DNA from: Nocardioides sp. IC4_145
GTDB taxonomy: Bacteria > Actinomycetota > Actinomycetes > Propionibacteriales > Nocardioidaceae
Assembly: GCF_011250565.1 (NCBI RefSeq)
Contig: NZ_JAANMS010000014.1
Location: 1 to 64,000, forward strand
Length of the DNA: 64,000 bases
Direction of reading: 5' to 3'
A program made the position numbers and the translations under genes. The notes below the pieces were generated by a model. That model did no database searches. It had not been told where the DNA came from and was given only the letters and a program-made list of their open reading frames with translations. Shown piece by piece: positions 17,567 to 25,871 of the stretch; positions within the stretch are counted from its first letter, which is position 1, and each line of letters opens with the position of its first letter.

Positions 17567-18373
17567 TCAGGCGGTCAGGAACACCCGCAGCGCGGAGATG
17601 AACGCCTCCGGCGCCTCGGAGTGCACCCAGTGGCCGGCGCCCTTGATCGTGACGAGCCGGGTGCGCGGGAAGAGCCGGCGCATCGTGACGTCGTGCTCGG
17701 GACGGACGTACGGCGAGCGCTCGCCCGCGAGCCACAGCACCGGACGGTCGAAGGTCGCGCCCAGCTCGGGGAACCCGCCGATGGTCGCCAGCTCGGCGCG
17801 CAGCAGCGACAGGTTGGCCTGCCAGCGGAAGTCCGAGCCGTGCGAGCGGAGGTTCTGCAGCAGGAACCCGCGGACCCGTTCGTCGGGGATGTCCTCGGCG
17901 AGGAGGCGGTCCGCGTCCGCACGGCGTACGACGGCGGCCAGGTCGAGCCGCGCGAGGCTGTCCAGCAGGTGCTCGAACTCCCCCGTGCCACCGCCCGACG
18001 CGGTGTCGACCGGCGAGATGTCGACGACGACCAGCCGGTCGACCAGGTCGGGGTGCCGCAGCGCCAGCACCATGGCGATCTTGCCGCCCATCGAGTGGCC
18101 CACCACGTTCACCGGGCCGTCGGCGGCGAAGCCTCCGTGCAGGTGCTCGGCCACCGCGTCGGCCACGTCGACGTAGTCGACCGAGTCGGTCCACCCCGAG
18201 CGGCCGTGGTTCGGCAGGTCGACGAGCAGCGAGTGCAGGTCCGGCACGAGCGCCTTGGCGGCCTGCGTGAAGTTCTTGCCCTGCCCGAAGAGCCCGTGCA
18301 GGAAGACCGTCCGCTCGCCGTCGGGACCGCCGACCTCGGTGTCGTGGATCGTGCGGTCCTGCTCCGTGGTCAC
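17567..18373 (-). CDS. Alpha/beta hydrolase (YbfF-like esterase)
   Basis: A 268-residue hydrolase. FLHGLFGQGKNF at 24-35 supplies the oxyanion hole, GHSMGG has nucleophile S94, and GAGHWVHSEAPEAF holds the catalytic histidine near the C-terminus. The arrangement resembles YbfF and related small esterases. GTG start at 18373 with TAGGCT 6 nt upstream, so leaderless. Substrate not predictable. Confidence 0.9.
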   Translation of the reverse strand: MTTEQDRTIHDTEVGGPDGERTVFLHGLFGQGKNFTQAAKALVPDLHSLLVDLPNHGRSGWTDSVDYVDVADAVAEHLHGGFAADGPVNVVGHSMGGKIAMVLALRHPDLVDRLVVVDISPVDTASGGGTGEFEHLLDSLARLDLAAVVRRADADRLLAEDIPDERVRGFLLQNLRSHGSDFRWQANLSLLRAELATIGGFPELGATFDRPVLWLAGERSPYVRPEHDVTMRRLFPRTRLVTIKGAGHWVHSEAPEAFISALRVFLTA

Positions 18374-18379
18374 GCCCGC

Positions 18380-18385
18380 AGCCTA
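18380..18385 (-). promoter_or_regulatory. -10 element, leaderless promoter of the YbfF-like gene
   Basis: TAGGCT on the minus strand ends 6 nt before the GTG at 18373. Confidence 0.6.
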
Positions 18386-18425
18386 GGTGGCCCGGCTGCG
18401 GTCGAGCCCGACCGGTCGGCCCGTG

Positions 18426-18468
18426 TGACCCATCTGGGTCATCTCCGGTGTGTTGCACCGCACACCGG
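18426..18468. promoter_or_regulatory. Two tandem palindromes in a divergent gap
   Basis: TGACCCA / TGGGTCA arms (18426-18432, 18435-18441) and CCGGTGTG / CACACCGG arms (18445-18452, 18461-18468) follow each other between the hydrolase at 18373 and the small gene at 18517. Both are perfect. They may be operators, or the second may be a hairpin in the leader of the small gene. Confidence 0.45.
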
Positions 18469-18516
18469 TCCCCCACGGCCTACCGTCGCAGGGACGACTT
18501 TTTGGGGGTCATCACC

Positions 18517-18657
18517 ATGTGGGACACCGTCCAGACCAACGCCCGACCGATCTCGCACGACCTGCCGTGCGGGCACTGCGGGCACGCCGCGCACACCTAC
18601 CTCGCCTGCTCCGACACCTGCGACTGCCAGCCGGCCCGGGACCTCGTCCGCAGCTGA
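18517..18657 (+). CDS. Small Cys/His-rich protein, possible zinc ribbon
   Basis: A 46-residue protein, MWDTVQTNARPISHDL then CGHCGHAAHTYLACSDTC and CDC. It has six cysteines and several histidines (CxxC at 18-21, CxxxCxC at the end), which suggests zinc binding. The ATG at 18517 is preferred to longer frames because a GGGGG ribosome binding site lies about 9 nt upstream. No function is known to me. It stands alone, facing the PhoD-like gene. Confidence 0.72.
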   Translation: MWDTVQTNARPISHDLPCGHCGHAAHTYLACSDTCDCQPARDLVRS

Positions 18658-18690
18658 CCGAGCAACCCCGTCCGAGCCCGCCGACCCCGC

Positions 18691-20370
18691 TCAGCGGCGC
18701 AACGGCACGTCCACCGCGGCGACCTCCTCGAGCACCGGCCGCTCGGCCTCGCCGTGGTCGACCCCGCGCGACCACGCCAGGTGCAGCGCCTGGTCGCGCA
18801 GCTCGAGGACGGCCAGGTTGTTGTCGTACCAGGGCCCGCGCGGCAGCCGCCACCGCAGCGGGCTGCGGGGCACGCGCCCGCCGAGCAGGCGCCCGGTCGG
18901 CCGCGCCGCGCCGTAGGCCGCCAGCGCGGTCGCCAGCTGCATGACCCGCGGCAGCGGGTTGCGGATCGGCGAGCACACCGCCTGCACGATGCTGCTGTGC
19001 GCGGTGCGACCGCTCGCGGGGTCCGGCTCGGCCAGCGCGACGTAGCTGTGGTGCACGTCGCCGGAGAGGAACGTGACCGTGCCGGGCGGTCTTCCCCGCT
19101 CCCCCGCGGCCACCTCGACGACCATCCGGCCGACCTTCTGGAAGCCGTCCTGGAAGGCCGCCCAGTGCTCGAGGTCCGCAGCCTGGCGCGCCCACTCCCC
19201 GAACGGCTTGAGGAGCCGACCGAGCCGGCCCTGGGCCAGGGCCTCGCCGAACGCCTCGGCGTGGTGCAGCGCCGGGGCGAGCAGGAACGGCAACGAGGTG
19301 CCGACCAGCAGGTGGTCGACGTCGCCGCGCATCCGCTCGTCGAGCCACGCCATCTCGGCGTCGTCGAGCATGCAGCGCCGGTCGGGGGTGAGCACCCGCG
19401 CGGCGCGGGAGTCCACGACCACGAGCCGTGCCTGGGTGTCGAAGTCGCGGCAGAAGCTCCAGCGGTAGCTGTCGGGCTCCCGGTCCGCCCGGTCGGCCAG
19501 CGCGTCGACCTCGGCGGTGACGTCGAGCTCGTCCGCGCCGTCGTGGGACCGGATCCGCTGCCACAGCGCGTCCTCGGCGCGCTCGGCCGGGCTCAGGTTG
19601 CCCAGGTGCTGGTGGACCCAGTACGACGCCAGGCCGCCGACGACGCGGTCGTGCCACCAGTCGGTGGCCTCCATCTGGGCCCGCCAGTCGGCGCTGGTGT
19701 TCCAGTCGTCGCGGATGTCGTGGTCGTCGAAGATCATCGCGCTGGGCAGCGTCGAGAGCAGCCAGCGGTTGGCGGGTTCGCCCCACGCGAGCCGGTAGAG
19801 GTGGGCGTACTCCTCGTAGTCCTTCAGCTCGTGCCAGGGCGCCTGCTCCGGGTCGCGCCGCTGGTCGATGAACGCCTTCATCTCCTCGCTGGTGTCGTCG
19901 GCGTAGACCTGGTCGCCGAGGAACAGCACCAGGTCCGGCCACTCGTCGTCGGCCACGCCGGCGCTGGTGTCGCCGGCCAGGTGCAGGGCGTAGGCGCGCA
20001 GGGCGTCGACGCCGTGCTGCTCGTTGCCCGCCCGGTCGTGGGAGACGCTCACCCGGCACGAGCCGAAGAGCATCCGCAGCGGCCGGCCCGCCTCGAGGGT
20101 CCCGATCACCGGCGCCGGGTAGGGGCTGTCCGCCGGTGGCCACACCTGCGTGCCGTCCAGCTCCACGACGTACGCCGTGCGGGTGCCGGGTGCGAGGCCG
20201 GTGACCTCGACGAGCGCGTAGTGGTGGCCGTGGACGGCGAAGGTGCGCGCCTGCCCCGTCGCGTCGCCCGCCCGGACCGTGACCAGGGCGGCGCGCTCGG
20301 TCTCCACCCAGAGCGTCGCGCTGGTCTCGTCGACGAACCGCAGCAGGGGTCCGAGCCGGAGGTCGCTCAC
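18691..20370 (-). CDS. PhoD-like phosphatase (alkaline phosphatase D family)
   Basis: A 559-residue metallophosphoesterase. The metal-binding motifs are LFGSCRVS, LVLFLGDQVYADD, MIFDDHDIRDDWN and FLSGDVHHSY. An N-terminal fibronectin-like domain (residues 1-100) precedes the catalytic core, as in PhoD. There is no signal or Tat peptide, so unlike secreted PhoD this form is probably cytoplasmic. The GTG start overlaps the stop of the zinc dehydrogenase gene by 4 bp, which links the two genes. Substrate unknown. Confidence 0.9.
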   Translation of the reverse strand: MSDLRLGPLLRFVDETSATLWVETERAALVTVRAGDATGQARTFAVHGHHYALVEVTGLAPGTRTAYVVELDGTQVWPPADSPYPAPVIGTLEAGRPLRMLFGSCRVSVSHDRAGNEQHGVDALRAYALHLAGDTSAGVADDEWPDLVLFLGDQVYADDTSEEMKAFIDQRRDPEQAPWHELKDYEEYAHLYRLAWGEPANRWLLSTLPSAMIFDDHDIRDDWNTSADWRAQMEATDWWHDRVVGGLASYWVHQHLGNLSPAERAEDALWQRIRSHDGADELDVTAEVDALADRADREPDSYRWSFCRDFDTQARLVVVDSRAARVLTPDRRCMLDDAEMAWLDERMRGDVDHLLVGTSLPFLLAPALHHAEAFGEALAQGRLGRLLKPFGEWARQAADLEHWAAFQDGFQKVGRMVVEVAAGERGRPPGTVTFLSGDVHHSYVALAEPDPASGRTAHSSIVQAVCSPIRNPLPRVMQLATALAAYGAARPTGRLLGGRVPRSPLRWRLPRGPWYDNNLAVLELRDQALHLAWSRGVDHGEAERPVLEEVAAVDVPLRR

Positions 20371-21407
20371 GGTTGCAGCAGCACCTTGATCGCGCGGCGC
20401 TCGTCCATCGCCCGGTAGCCCTCGGCCACCTCGTCGAGCGGCAGGGTCAGGTCGAAGACACGCCCCGGGTCGATGGTGCCGGCGAGCACGAGGTCGAGCA
20501 GGTCGGGCAGGTAGCGGCGGACGGGCGCCATGCCGCCGGCGAGGCCGACGTTCTTGGAGAACATCCGTCCCACCGGCAGCTCGACGCCGTGCGGGACGCC
20601 GACGAACCCGACGGTCGAGCCGGGCCGGGCGACCGCGAACGCGGTGCCCACCGCTTGGCCGGTGCCGACGCACTCGAGCACCGCGTCAGCGCCGATGCCA
20701 CCGGTGATCTCCTTGATCGCGGCCGCGCCCTCCTTGCCGCGCTCGGCGACGACGTGCGTCGCGCCGAAGTCGCGGGCGATGCGCTGGCGCGGCTCGTGGC
20801 GGGACATGACCACGACCTTCTCGGCGCCCATGGTCGACGCGGCCAGCACGCCGCAGAGCCCGACGGCGCCGTCGCCGACGACGACCACGGTGTCACCGGC
20901 CTTCACCCCGGCCGCCACGGCGGCGTGCCACCCGGTCGGCATCACGTCGGAGAGCGCCATGAGCGACGGCACGAGGGCCGGGTCCGGCACGCCGCCGTCC
21001 CCGACCCCGTCGACGCGCACGAGGCTGCCGTCGGCGTGGACGACCCGGGCGTACTCCCCCTGGCCGCTGGTGGTCATCCCGAGGTTGACGCACGCGGAGT
21101 GCACGCCGGCCAGGCAGTGGACGCAGGTGCCGTCGCAGTGGTCGAAGGGCACGACGACGAAGTCCCCGACGCGGATGTCGCGGACCTCGCTCCCGACCTC
21201 CTCGACGACGCCGATGCACTCGTGGCCGATCGTGGCGCCCTCGGTGATCGGGTTCTCCCCGCGGTAGGGCCACAGGTCCGACCCACAGATGCAGGACGAG
21301 GTGACGCGCACGATCGCGTCGGTCGGCTCGAGGAGGGTGGGGTCGGGGACCTCGGAGAGGCGGATGTCACCGGGGCCGTGGATCGTCGTCGCGCGCATGC
21401 CGCTCAT
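20367..21407 (-). CDS. Zinc-dependent alcohol dehydrogenase
   Basis: A 346-residue MDR enzyme. Catalytic zinc ligands are C41 (CICGSD) and H62-E63. Structural zinc cysteines are C91, C95, C98 and C106. The cofactor motif is VVGDGAVGLCG. The ATG at 21407 has a GGGGGAGG 6-7 nt upstream and is preferred over the internal ATG at 21398. It is the first gene of a two-gene operon with the PhoD-like gene. It is divergent from the HTH-MurA gene. Confidence 0.92.
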   Translation of the reverse strand: MSGMRATTIHGPGDIRLSEVPDPTLLEPTDAIVRVTSSCICGSDLWPYRGENPITEGATIGHECIGVVEEVGSEVRDIRVGDFVVVPFDHCDGTCVHCLAGVHSACVNLGMTTSGQGEYARVVHADGSLVRVDGVGDGGVPDPALVPSLMALSDVMPTGWHAAVAAGVKAGDTVVVVGDGAVGLCGVLAASTMGAEKVVVMSRHEPRQRIARDFGATHVVAERGKEGAAAIKEITGGIGADAVLECVGTGQAVGTAFAVARPGSTVGFVGVPHGVELPVGRMFSKNVGLAGGMAPVRRYLPDLLDLVLAGTIDPGRVFDLTLPLDEVAEGYRAMDERRAIKVLLQP

Positions 21408-21472
21408 CCTGCACCTCCCCCGGTCAGCGAGCGACGCCGTCGACACGCCGCTGCCGACGAGATCGTCGTTAT

Positions 21473-21484
21473 CTCACATGTGAG
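21473..21484. promoter_or_regulatory. 12-bp perfect palindrome CTCACATGTGAG
   Basis: This palindrome lies just upstream of the -10 element of the HTH-MurA gene and in the gap to the divergent dehydrogenase. It is a plausible autoregulatory site for the Xre-type HTH of that protein. Confidence 0.55.
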
Positions 21485-21485
21485 T

Positions 21486-21491
21486 TACCGT
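21486..21491 (+). promoter_or_regulatory. -10 element, leaderless promoter of the HTH-MurA gene
   Basis: TACCGT ends 7 nt before the ATG at 21499. The alternative GTG at 21490 would fall inside this hexamer, which argues for 21499. Confidence 0.6.
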
Positions 21492-21498
21492 GGACGGC

Positions 21499-23037
21499 AT
21501 GACGCAGACGCAGACCCTGGACTACAAGGGCCGGATCGGGAACCTCATCCGCGACGCCCGCAAGCACCGGGGACTCACCCAGCACCAGCTGGCCGACCTG
21601 CTCTCGACCAGCCAGAGCGCGATCAACCGGATCGAGAAGGGCCAGCAGAACCTCTCGCTGGAGATGATCGCCCGCATCGGCGCGGCCCTCGACTCCGAGA
21701 TCGTCGCCCTCGGCGCCGGTCCGACGCACCTGCGCGTCACCGGCCCGACCACCCTGTCGGGCCGCATCGACGTGAAGACGTCGAAGAACGCCGGCGTCGC
21801 GCTGCTGTGCGCCTCGCTGCTCAACCGCGGCCGCACCACGCTGCGCAAGGTCGCCCGGATCGAGGAGGTCAACCGCCTGCTCGAGGTGCTCGGCAGCCTC
21901 GGCGTGCAGACGACCTGGCTCAACGAGGACAACGACCTGGAGATCGTCCCGCCGCGCGAGCTCGAGCTCGGCGCGGTCGACGAGGTCGCCGCCCGGCGTA
22001 CCCGCTCGATCATCATGTTCCTCGGTCCGCTGCTGCACCGGGCCGAGACCTTCGAGCTGCCGTACGCCGGCGGGTGCGACCTCGGCACGCGCACCGTGGA
22101 GCCGCACATGGCCGCGCTGCGCCCCTTCGGCCTCGAGGTGAAGGCGACCGACGGGTCGTACCACGCGCAGGTCAACCGGGCGATCGAGCCGGGCCGCCCG
22201 ATCGTGCTGACCGAGCGCGGCGACACCGTGACCGAGAACGCGCTGATGGCCGCCGCGCTGCACCCCGGCACGACCGTCATCCGCAACGCCTCGTCCAACT
22301 ACATGGTCCAGGACCTCTGCTTCTACCTGCAGAAGCTCGGCGTCCGCGTCGACGGCATCGGCACCACCACGCTGACCGTCACCGGCGTCAGCGAGATCGA
22401 CGTCGACGTCGACTACGCCCCCAGCGAGGACCCGATCGAGGCGATGTCGCTGCTGGCGGCTGCCATCGTCACCCAGTCGGAGATCACCATCGAGCGGGTC
22501 CCGATCGAGTTCCTCGAGATCGAGCTGGCGCTGCTGGAGGAGATGGGCTTCTCCTACGACCGCTCCGAGGAGTACGTCGCTCTCAACGGCCAGACCCGCC
22601 TGGTCGACATCACCACCCACCCCTCGGTGCTGCACGCCCCGCTGGACAAGATCCACCCGATGCCGTTCCCCGGCCTCAACATCGACAACCTGCCGTTCTT
22701 CGCGGTGATCGCCGCGGTCGCGACCGGCCAGACGCTGCTGCACGACTGGGTCTACGAGAACCGCGCGATCTACCTCACCGACCTCAACAAGCTCGGCGGC
22801 CGGGTCAAGCTGCTCGACCCGCACCGGGTGATGATCGAGGGCCCGACGTCGTTCTCCGGCGCCGAGCTCATGTGCCCCCCGGCGCTGCGCCCGGCCGTCG
22901 TCATCCTGCTGGCGATGCTCGCCTCCAAGGGCACCTCGGTGCTGCGCAGCACCTACGTCATCCACCGCGGCTACGAGGACCTCGCCGAGCGGCTCAACCT
23001 CCTCGGCGCCAACATCGAGTCCTTCCGCGACATCTGA
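21499..23037 (+). CDS. Xre-HTH / UDP-GlcNAc enolpyruvyl transferase (MurA-like) fusion
   Basis: A 512-residue protein. Residues about 10-68 form an Xre-type helix-turn-helix (GLTQHQLADLLSTSQSAINRIEKG). The remainder is an EPSP/MurA two-domain fold. KTSKNAG near 93-99 matches the substrate-binding Lys-Asn of MurA, and YAGGCDLG has a Cys (C193) at the place of the MurA catalytic cysteine. MurA makes the first peptidoglycan precursor. This fused form is known in actinobacteria as a second, probably specialised copy, perhaps a regulator that senses UDP-sugars. Leaderless start at 21499. Confidence 0.88.
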   Translation: MTQTQTLDYKGRIGNLIRDARKHRGLTQHQLADLLSTSQSAINRIEKGQQNLSLEMIARIGAALDSEIVALGAGPTHLRVTGPTTLSGRIDVKTSKNAGVALLCASLLNRGRTTLRKVARIEEVNRLLEVLGSLGVQTTWLNEDNDLEIVPPRELELGAVDEVAARRTRSIIMFLGPLLHRAETFELPYAGGCDLGTRTVEPHMAALRPFGLEVKATDGSYHAQVNRAIEPGRPIVLTERGDTVTENALMAAALHPGTTVIRNASSNYMVQDLCFYLQKLGVRVDGIGTTTLTVTGVSEIDVDVDYAPSEDPIEAMSLLAAAIVTQSEITIERVPIEFLEIELALLEEMGFSYDRSEEYVALNGQTRLVDITTHPSVLHAPLDKIHPMPFPGLNIDNLPFFAVIAAVATGQTLLHDWVYENRAIYLTDLNKLGGRVKLLDPHRVMIEGPTSFSGAELMCPPALRPAVVILLAMLASKGTSVLRSTYVIHRGYEDLAERLNLLGANIESFRDI

Positions 23038-23046
23038 CCGACGGAC

Positions 23047-23080
23047 GGTCACCGGGGGCAGCCATACTGCTCCGGTGACC
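23047..23080 (+). terminator. Hairpin overlapping the start of the GDPD gene
   Basis: GGTCACCGG (23047-23055) and CCGGTGACC (23072-23080) form a perfect 9-bp stem with a 16-nt loop just after the HTH-MurA stop. The right arm contains the GTG start at 23075 and the loop contains CATACT, 6 nt before that start. Confidence 0.55.
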
Positions 23081-23887
23081 GCACCTCGGACCGGGTTCGC
23101 CTTCCTCGACGAGGTGCTGGCGACGCCGGGGGCGGTGCTGGCCTTCGCGCACCGCGGCGGGGCGTACCACCCGGAGATCGAGGGGCTCGAGAACACCCGG
23201 GCCGCGTTCGCCCACGCGGTCGGGCTCGGCTACGACTACCTCGAGACCGACGTGCACGTGACCGCCGACGGCGTGCTGCTCGCGTTCCACGACGCGGTGC
23301 TCGACCGGGTGACCGACGCCCGCGGGGCGATCGAGCACACGACGTACGCCGAGGTGCGCCGCGCGATGGTCGGCGGTCGCGAGGAGGTCCCCACCCTGGC
23401 GTCGCTGCTCGACGCGTTCCCGGACGCGCGCTTCAACATCGACCTGAAGTCCGACGGCGCGGTGGACGCGCTGGCCGCGTTCGTCGCGGAGCACGACGCC
23501 CACGACCGGGTGCTCGTCGGGTCGTTCGTGCAGCGGCGCACCGACCGGTTCCGGGAGCTGACCGGCGGACGCGTGCCGACCGCCGCGACCCCGGCGGAGA
23601 TCCTGGCGTTCCGGCTGCTGCCCAGCGGCCGCCTGGCCGACCGGCTGACCCGTCGCCGGGTCGCGGCGCTGCAGGTGCCGCACCGGCGTGGCTGGTTGCG
23701 GGTGGCGACGCCCGGCCTGGTCCGGCGCGCGCACGCAGCCGGGAAGCACGTCCACGTGTGGACCATCGACGACCCCGAGGAGATGGCGGTCCTGCTGGAC
23801 CGCGGGGTCGACGGGCTGATGACCGACCGCACCGACCTGCTCAAGGACGTCCTCGTCCGGCGAGGACAGTGGAGGGAACGCGCATGA
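23075..23887 (+). CDS. Glycerophosphodiester phosphodiesterase
   Basis: A 270-residue TIM-barrel GDPD that hydrolyses glycerophosphodiesters to glycerol-3-phosphate and an alcohol. Catalytic motifs are FAHRGG near 25-30, GLEN, YLETDVHVTADG and FHD. The C-terminal HVHVWTIDDPEEM and GVDGLMTDRTD are typical. No signal peptide, so cytoplasmic. GTG start at 23075. The last codons overlap the next gene by 4 bp (ATGA), so it is coupled to the Atg22-type transporter. Confidence 0.94.
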   Translation: MTAPRTGFAFLDEVLATPGAVLAFAHRGGAYHPEIEGLENTRAAFAHAVGLGYDYLETDVHVTADGVLLAFHDAVLDRVTDARGAIEHTTYAEVRRAMVGGREEVPTLASLLDAFPDARFNIDLKSDGAVDALAAFVAEHDAHDRVLVGSFVQRRTDRFRELTGGRVPTAATPAEILAFRLLPSGRLADRLTRRRVAALQVPHRRGWLRVATPGLVRRAHAAGKHVHVWTIDDPEEMAVLLDRGVDGLMTDRTDLLKDVLVRRGQWRERA

Positions 23888-25275
23888 CCCAGACCCCGAG
23901 CAACCAGACCCCGAGCGACCAGACCCCCGGCCCCGCGCCGATCGCCGACCTGAAGCCGCTGAACCGGGTCCGCGAGCAACGCGCCTGGTACTGGTACGAC
24001 TGGGCCAACAGCGCGTTCGCCACGACGGTCGCCGGCGTGCTGTTCGGGCCGTACCTGATCGCGGTCGCCGAGGAGGACGCGGTCGGCGACCGGGTCTCGC
24101 TGCTCGGCCTCAGCCTGGCGCCGGGGTCGCTGCCGGCGTACGTGATCACCGCCTCGACCCTCATCGCCGCCGTCCTGCTGCCGCTCCTCGGGGCGGTGGC
24201 CGACCGGACGGCCCGCAAGAAGGACCTGCTGGCGGGCTTCGCGTGGGCCGGCGCCGCGGCGGGGGCCTTGCTCTTCTTCGTCACCGAGGACAACTGGCAG
24301 CTCGGTGTGGCGGCGTTCCTGGTCGCCAACGTCTGCTTCGGCGCGGCGGCGGTCTTCAACGACGCGATCCTCGTGCAGATCTCCGACGAGCACGAGCGCG
24401 ACCGGGTCTCCTCCCGCGGCTGGGCGTTCGGGTACGCCGGCGGGGGTCTGCTGCTGGCCGTCAACTTCGTCGTGGTCAGCGCGCACGACACCTTCGGCCT
24501 CTCCGAGGGGATGGCGGTGCGGCTGAGCATGCTGTCGGCCGTCGTCTGGTGGGCGGGGTTCACGATCATCCCCTGGCGGCGGCTGCGCAACCACCCGCCG
24601 ACGGACGTCGAGCACGTCGAGGGCGGGGTGGTGCAGCGCAGCTTCGGCCAGCTGTGGGTGACGCTGCGCGAGCTGCGCAACTACCCGGTCGCGCTGACGT
24701 TCCTGCTGGCCTACCTGTTCTTCAACGACGGCATCCAGACCGTGATCGGGCAGGCCGCGGTGTACGGCGAGAAGGAGCTCGGCTTCGAGACCGGCACGGT
24801 CCTCGGCACCTACCTGCTCGTGCAGCTCGTCGCGATCGGCGGGGCGCTGTCCTTCGGCCGGGCCGCCGGGCGGTACGGCGCGAAGAAGGTGATCCTCGTC
24901 GGGCTGGTCATCTGGTGCCTGATCGTCACCGCGGCGCTGTTCATCCCCGACGGCGCGCTGGTGCCGTTCCTGCTCCTGGGCGCCGCGATCGGCGTGGTCC
25001 TCGGCGGCACGCAGGCGCTCGCCCGGTCGTACTTCTCGCTGTTCGTCCCGCGCGGCAAGGAGGCGGAGTACTTCAGCTTCTACCACGCGATGGAGCGCGG
25101 CACCTCCTGGCTCGGCGCGCTCGTCTTCGGCCTCGTCTACCAGTTCACCGACTCCTACCGGCCGGCGATCTTCGCGCTGATCCTCTTCTTCGTCGTCGGT
25201 GGCCTGCTGCTGCTCCGCGTCGACACCGCCAAGGGCATCCGTGACGCCGGCAACGAGATGCCCGCCGTGGTCTGA
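23884..25275 (+). CDS. Atg22/UMF1-family MFS transporter
   Basis: A 463-residue membrane protein with about 12 predicted helices. The signature RAWYWYDWANSAFATTV near residue 35 is typical of the UMF1/Atg22 family. Yeast Atg22 exports amino acids from vacuoles; bacterial members have no settled substrate. The ATGA overlap with the GDPD gene suggests a joint role, possibly uptake or release of small phospholipid breakdown products; this is inference only. It is followed by two hairpins. Confidence 0.88.
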   Translation: MTQTPSNQTPSDQTPGPAPIADLKPLNRVREQRAWYWYDWANSAFATTVAGVLFGPYLIAVAEEDAVGDRVSLLGLSLAPGSLPAYVITASTLIAAVLLPLLGAVADRTARKKDLLAGFAWAGAAAGALLFFVTEDNWQLGVAAFLVANVCFGAAAVFNDAILVQISDEHERDRVSSRGWAFGYAGGGLLLAVNFVVVSAHDTFGLSEGMAVRLSMLSAVVWWAGFTIIPWRRLRNHPPTDVEHVEGGVVQRSFGQLWVTLRELRNYPVALTFLLAYLFFNDGIQTVIGQAAVYGEKELGFETGTVLGTYLLVQLVAIGGALSFGRAAGRYGAKKVILVGLVIWCLIVTAALFIPDGALVPFLLLGAAIGVVLGGTQALARSYFSLFVPRGKEAEYFSFYHAMERGTSWLGALVFGLVYQFTDSYRPAIFALILFFVVGGLLLLRVDTAKGIRDAGNEMPAVV

Positions 25276-25305
25276 CGCGCGGCGTGTGGGCGGACCGGCG
25301 ACAGC

Positions 25306-25325
25306 TTCATCGGCCAGCCGATGAA
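25306..25325. repeat. 20-bp near-perfect palindrome
   Basis: TTCATCGGC and GCCGATGAA (9-bp arms, 2-nt centre) lie 30 nt downstream of the transporter stop. It could be part of a terminator or a binding site. Confidence 0.6.
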
Positions 25326-25354
25326 CCTCGCTCCCGCCGCCGCCGTGTGGAGCC

Positions 25355-25375
25355 CTCCGGTGCGGGGCACCGGAG
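25355..25375 (+). terminator. Hairpin terminator before rbpA
   Basis: CTCCGGTGC (25355-25363) and GCACCGGAG (25367-25375) form a perfect 9-bp stem with a GGG loop, between the transporter and the rbpA promoter. Confidence 0.65.
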
Positions 25376-25397
25376 TGACGGACGCCGCTCGATTGTC

Positions 25398-25423
25398 GGA
25401 ATCTTGGGCGGCTCAGTACCGTT
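25398..25423 (+). promoter_or_regulatory. SigR-type promoter of rbpA
   Basis: GGAAT (25398-25402), an 18-nt spacer and GTT (25421-25423) match the GGAAT-N18/19-GTT consensus of the oxidative/thiol-stress sigma factor SigR. Streptomyces rbpA is known to be transcribed from a SigR promoter. Confidence 0.8.
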
Positions 25424-25484
25424 GAACACTTCGAGTGTCAACGGCCGTACCAGGCATCGAGCATCAGATTTTGGGAGGCGTCTC

Positions 25485-25868
25485 ATGGCAGAGCGCACAC
25501 TGCGGGGAGCCCGGCTCGGGGGCCAGAGCTTCGAGGACGAGCGTGGCATCGAGTTCGCCGCCCGCCAGCAGGTCGGCTACAGGTGCAAGCAGGGCCACGA
25601 GTTCGAGATCACGATGTCGGTCGAGGCCGACATCCCAGCGGTCTGGGAGTGCCCGCGCTGCGGCGCCGAGGCGCTGAGCACCGCCGGCATCCTCCCCGAG
25701 GAGAAGGCCGAGAAGCCGGCCCGCACGCACTGGGACATGCTCCTCGAGCGTCGCTCGGAGAAGGAGCTCGAGGACATCCTCAAGGAGCGGCTCGAGCTGC
25801 TCCGCGGGGGCGAGATCGGCCCCGCCCACCTGCACCGCGCGAACGCGAAGAAGCGCAAGGCCGGCTGA
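25485..25868 (+). CDS. rbpA: RNA polymerase-binding protein RbpA
   Basis: A 127-residue RbpA. It binds the principal sigma factor and RNA polymerase, stabilises open complexes and contributes to rifampicin tolerance. The core has the zinc-type residues C34, H38, C56 and C59 (YRCKQGHEF, WECPRCG). The basic linker is followed by the sigma-interaction helix THWDMLLERRSEKELEDIL. The ATG at 25485 is preceded by GGGAGG. It has a SigR-type promoter about 60 nt upstream and a terminator that lies in the coding end of the convergent fxsA; the two stops are only 3 nt apart. Confidence 0.97.
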   Translation: MAERTLRGARLGGQSFEDERGIEFAARQQVGYRCKQGHEFEITMSVEADIPAVWECPRCGAEALSTAGILPEEKAEKPARTHWDMLLERRSEKELEDILKERLELLRGGEIGPAHLHRANAKKRKAG

Positions 25869-25871
25869 GCC

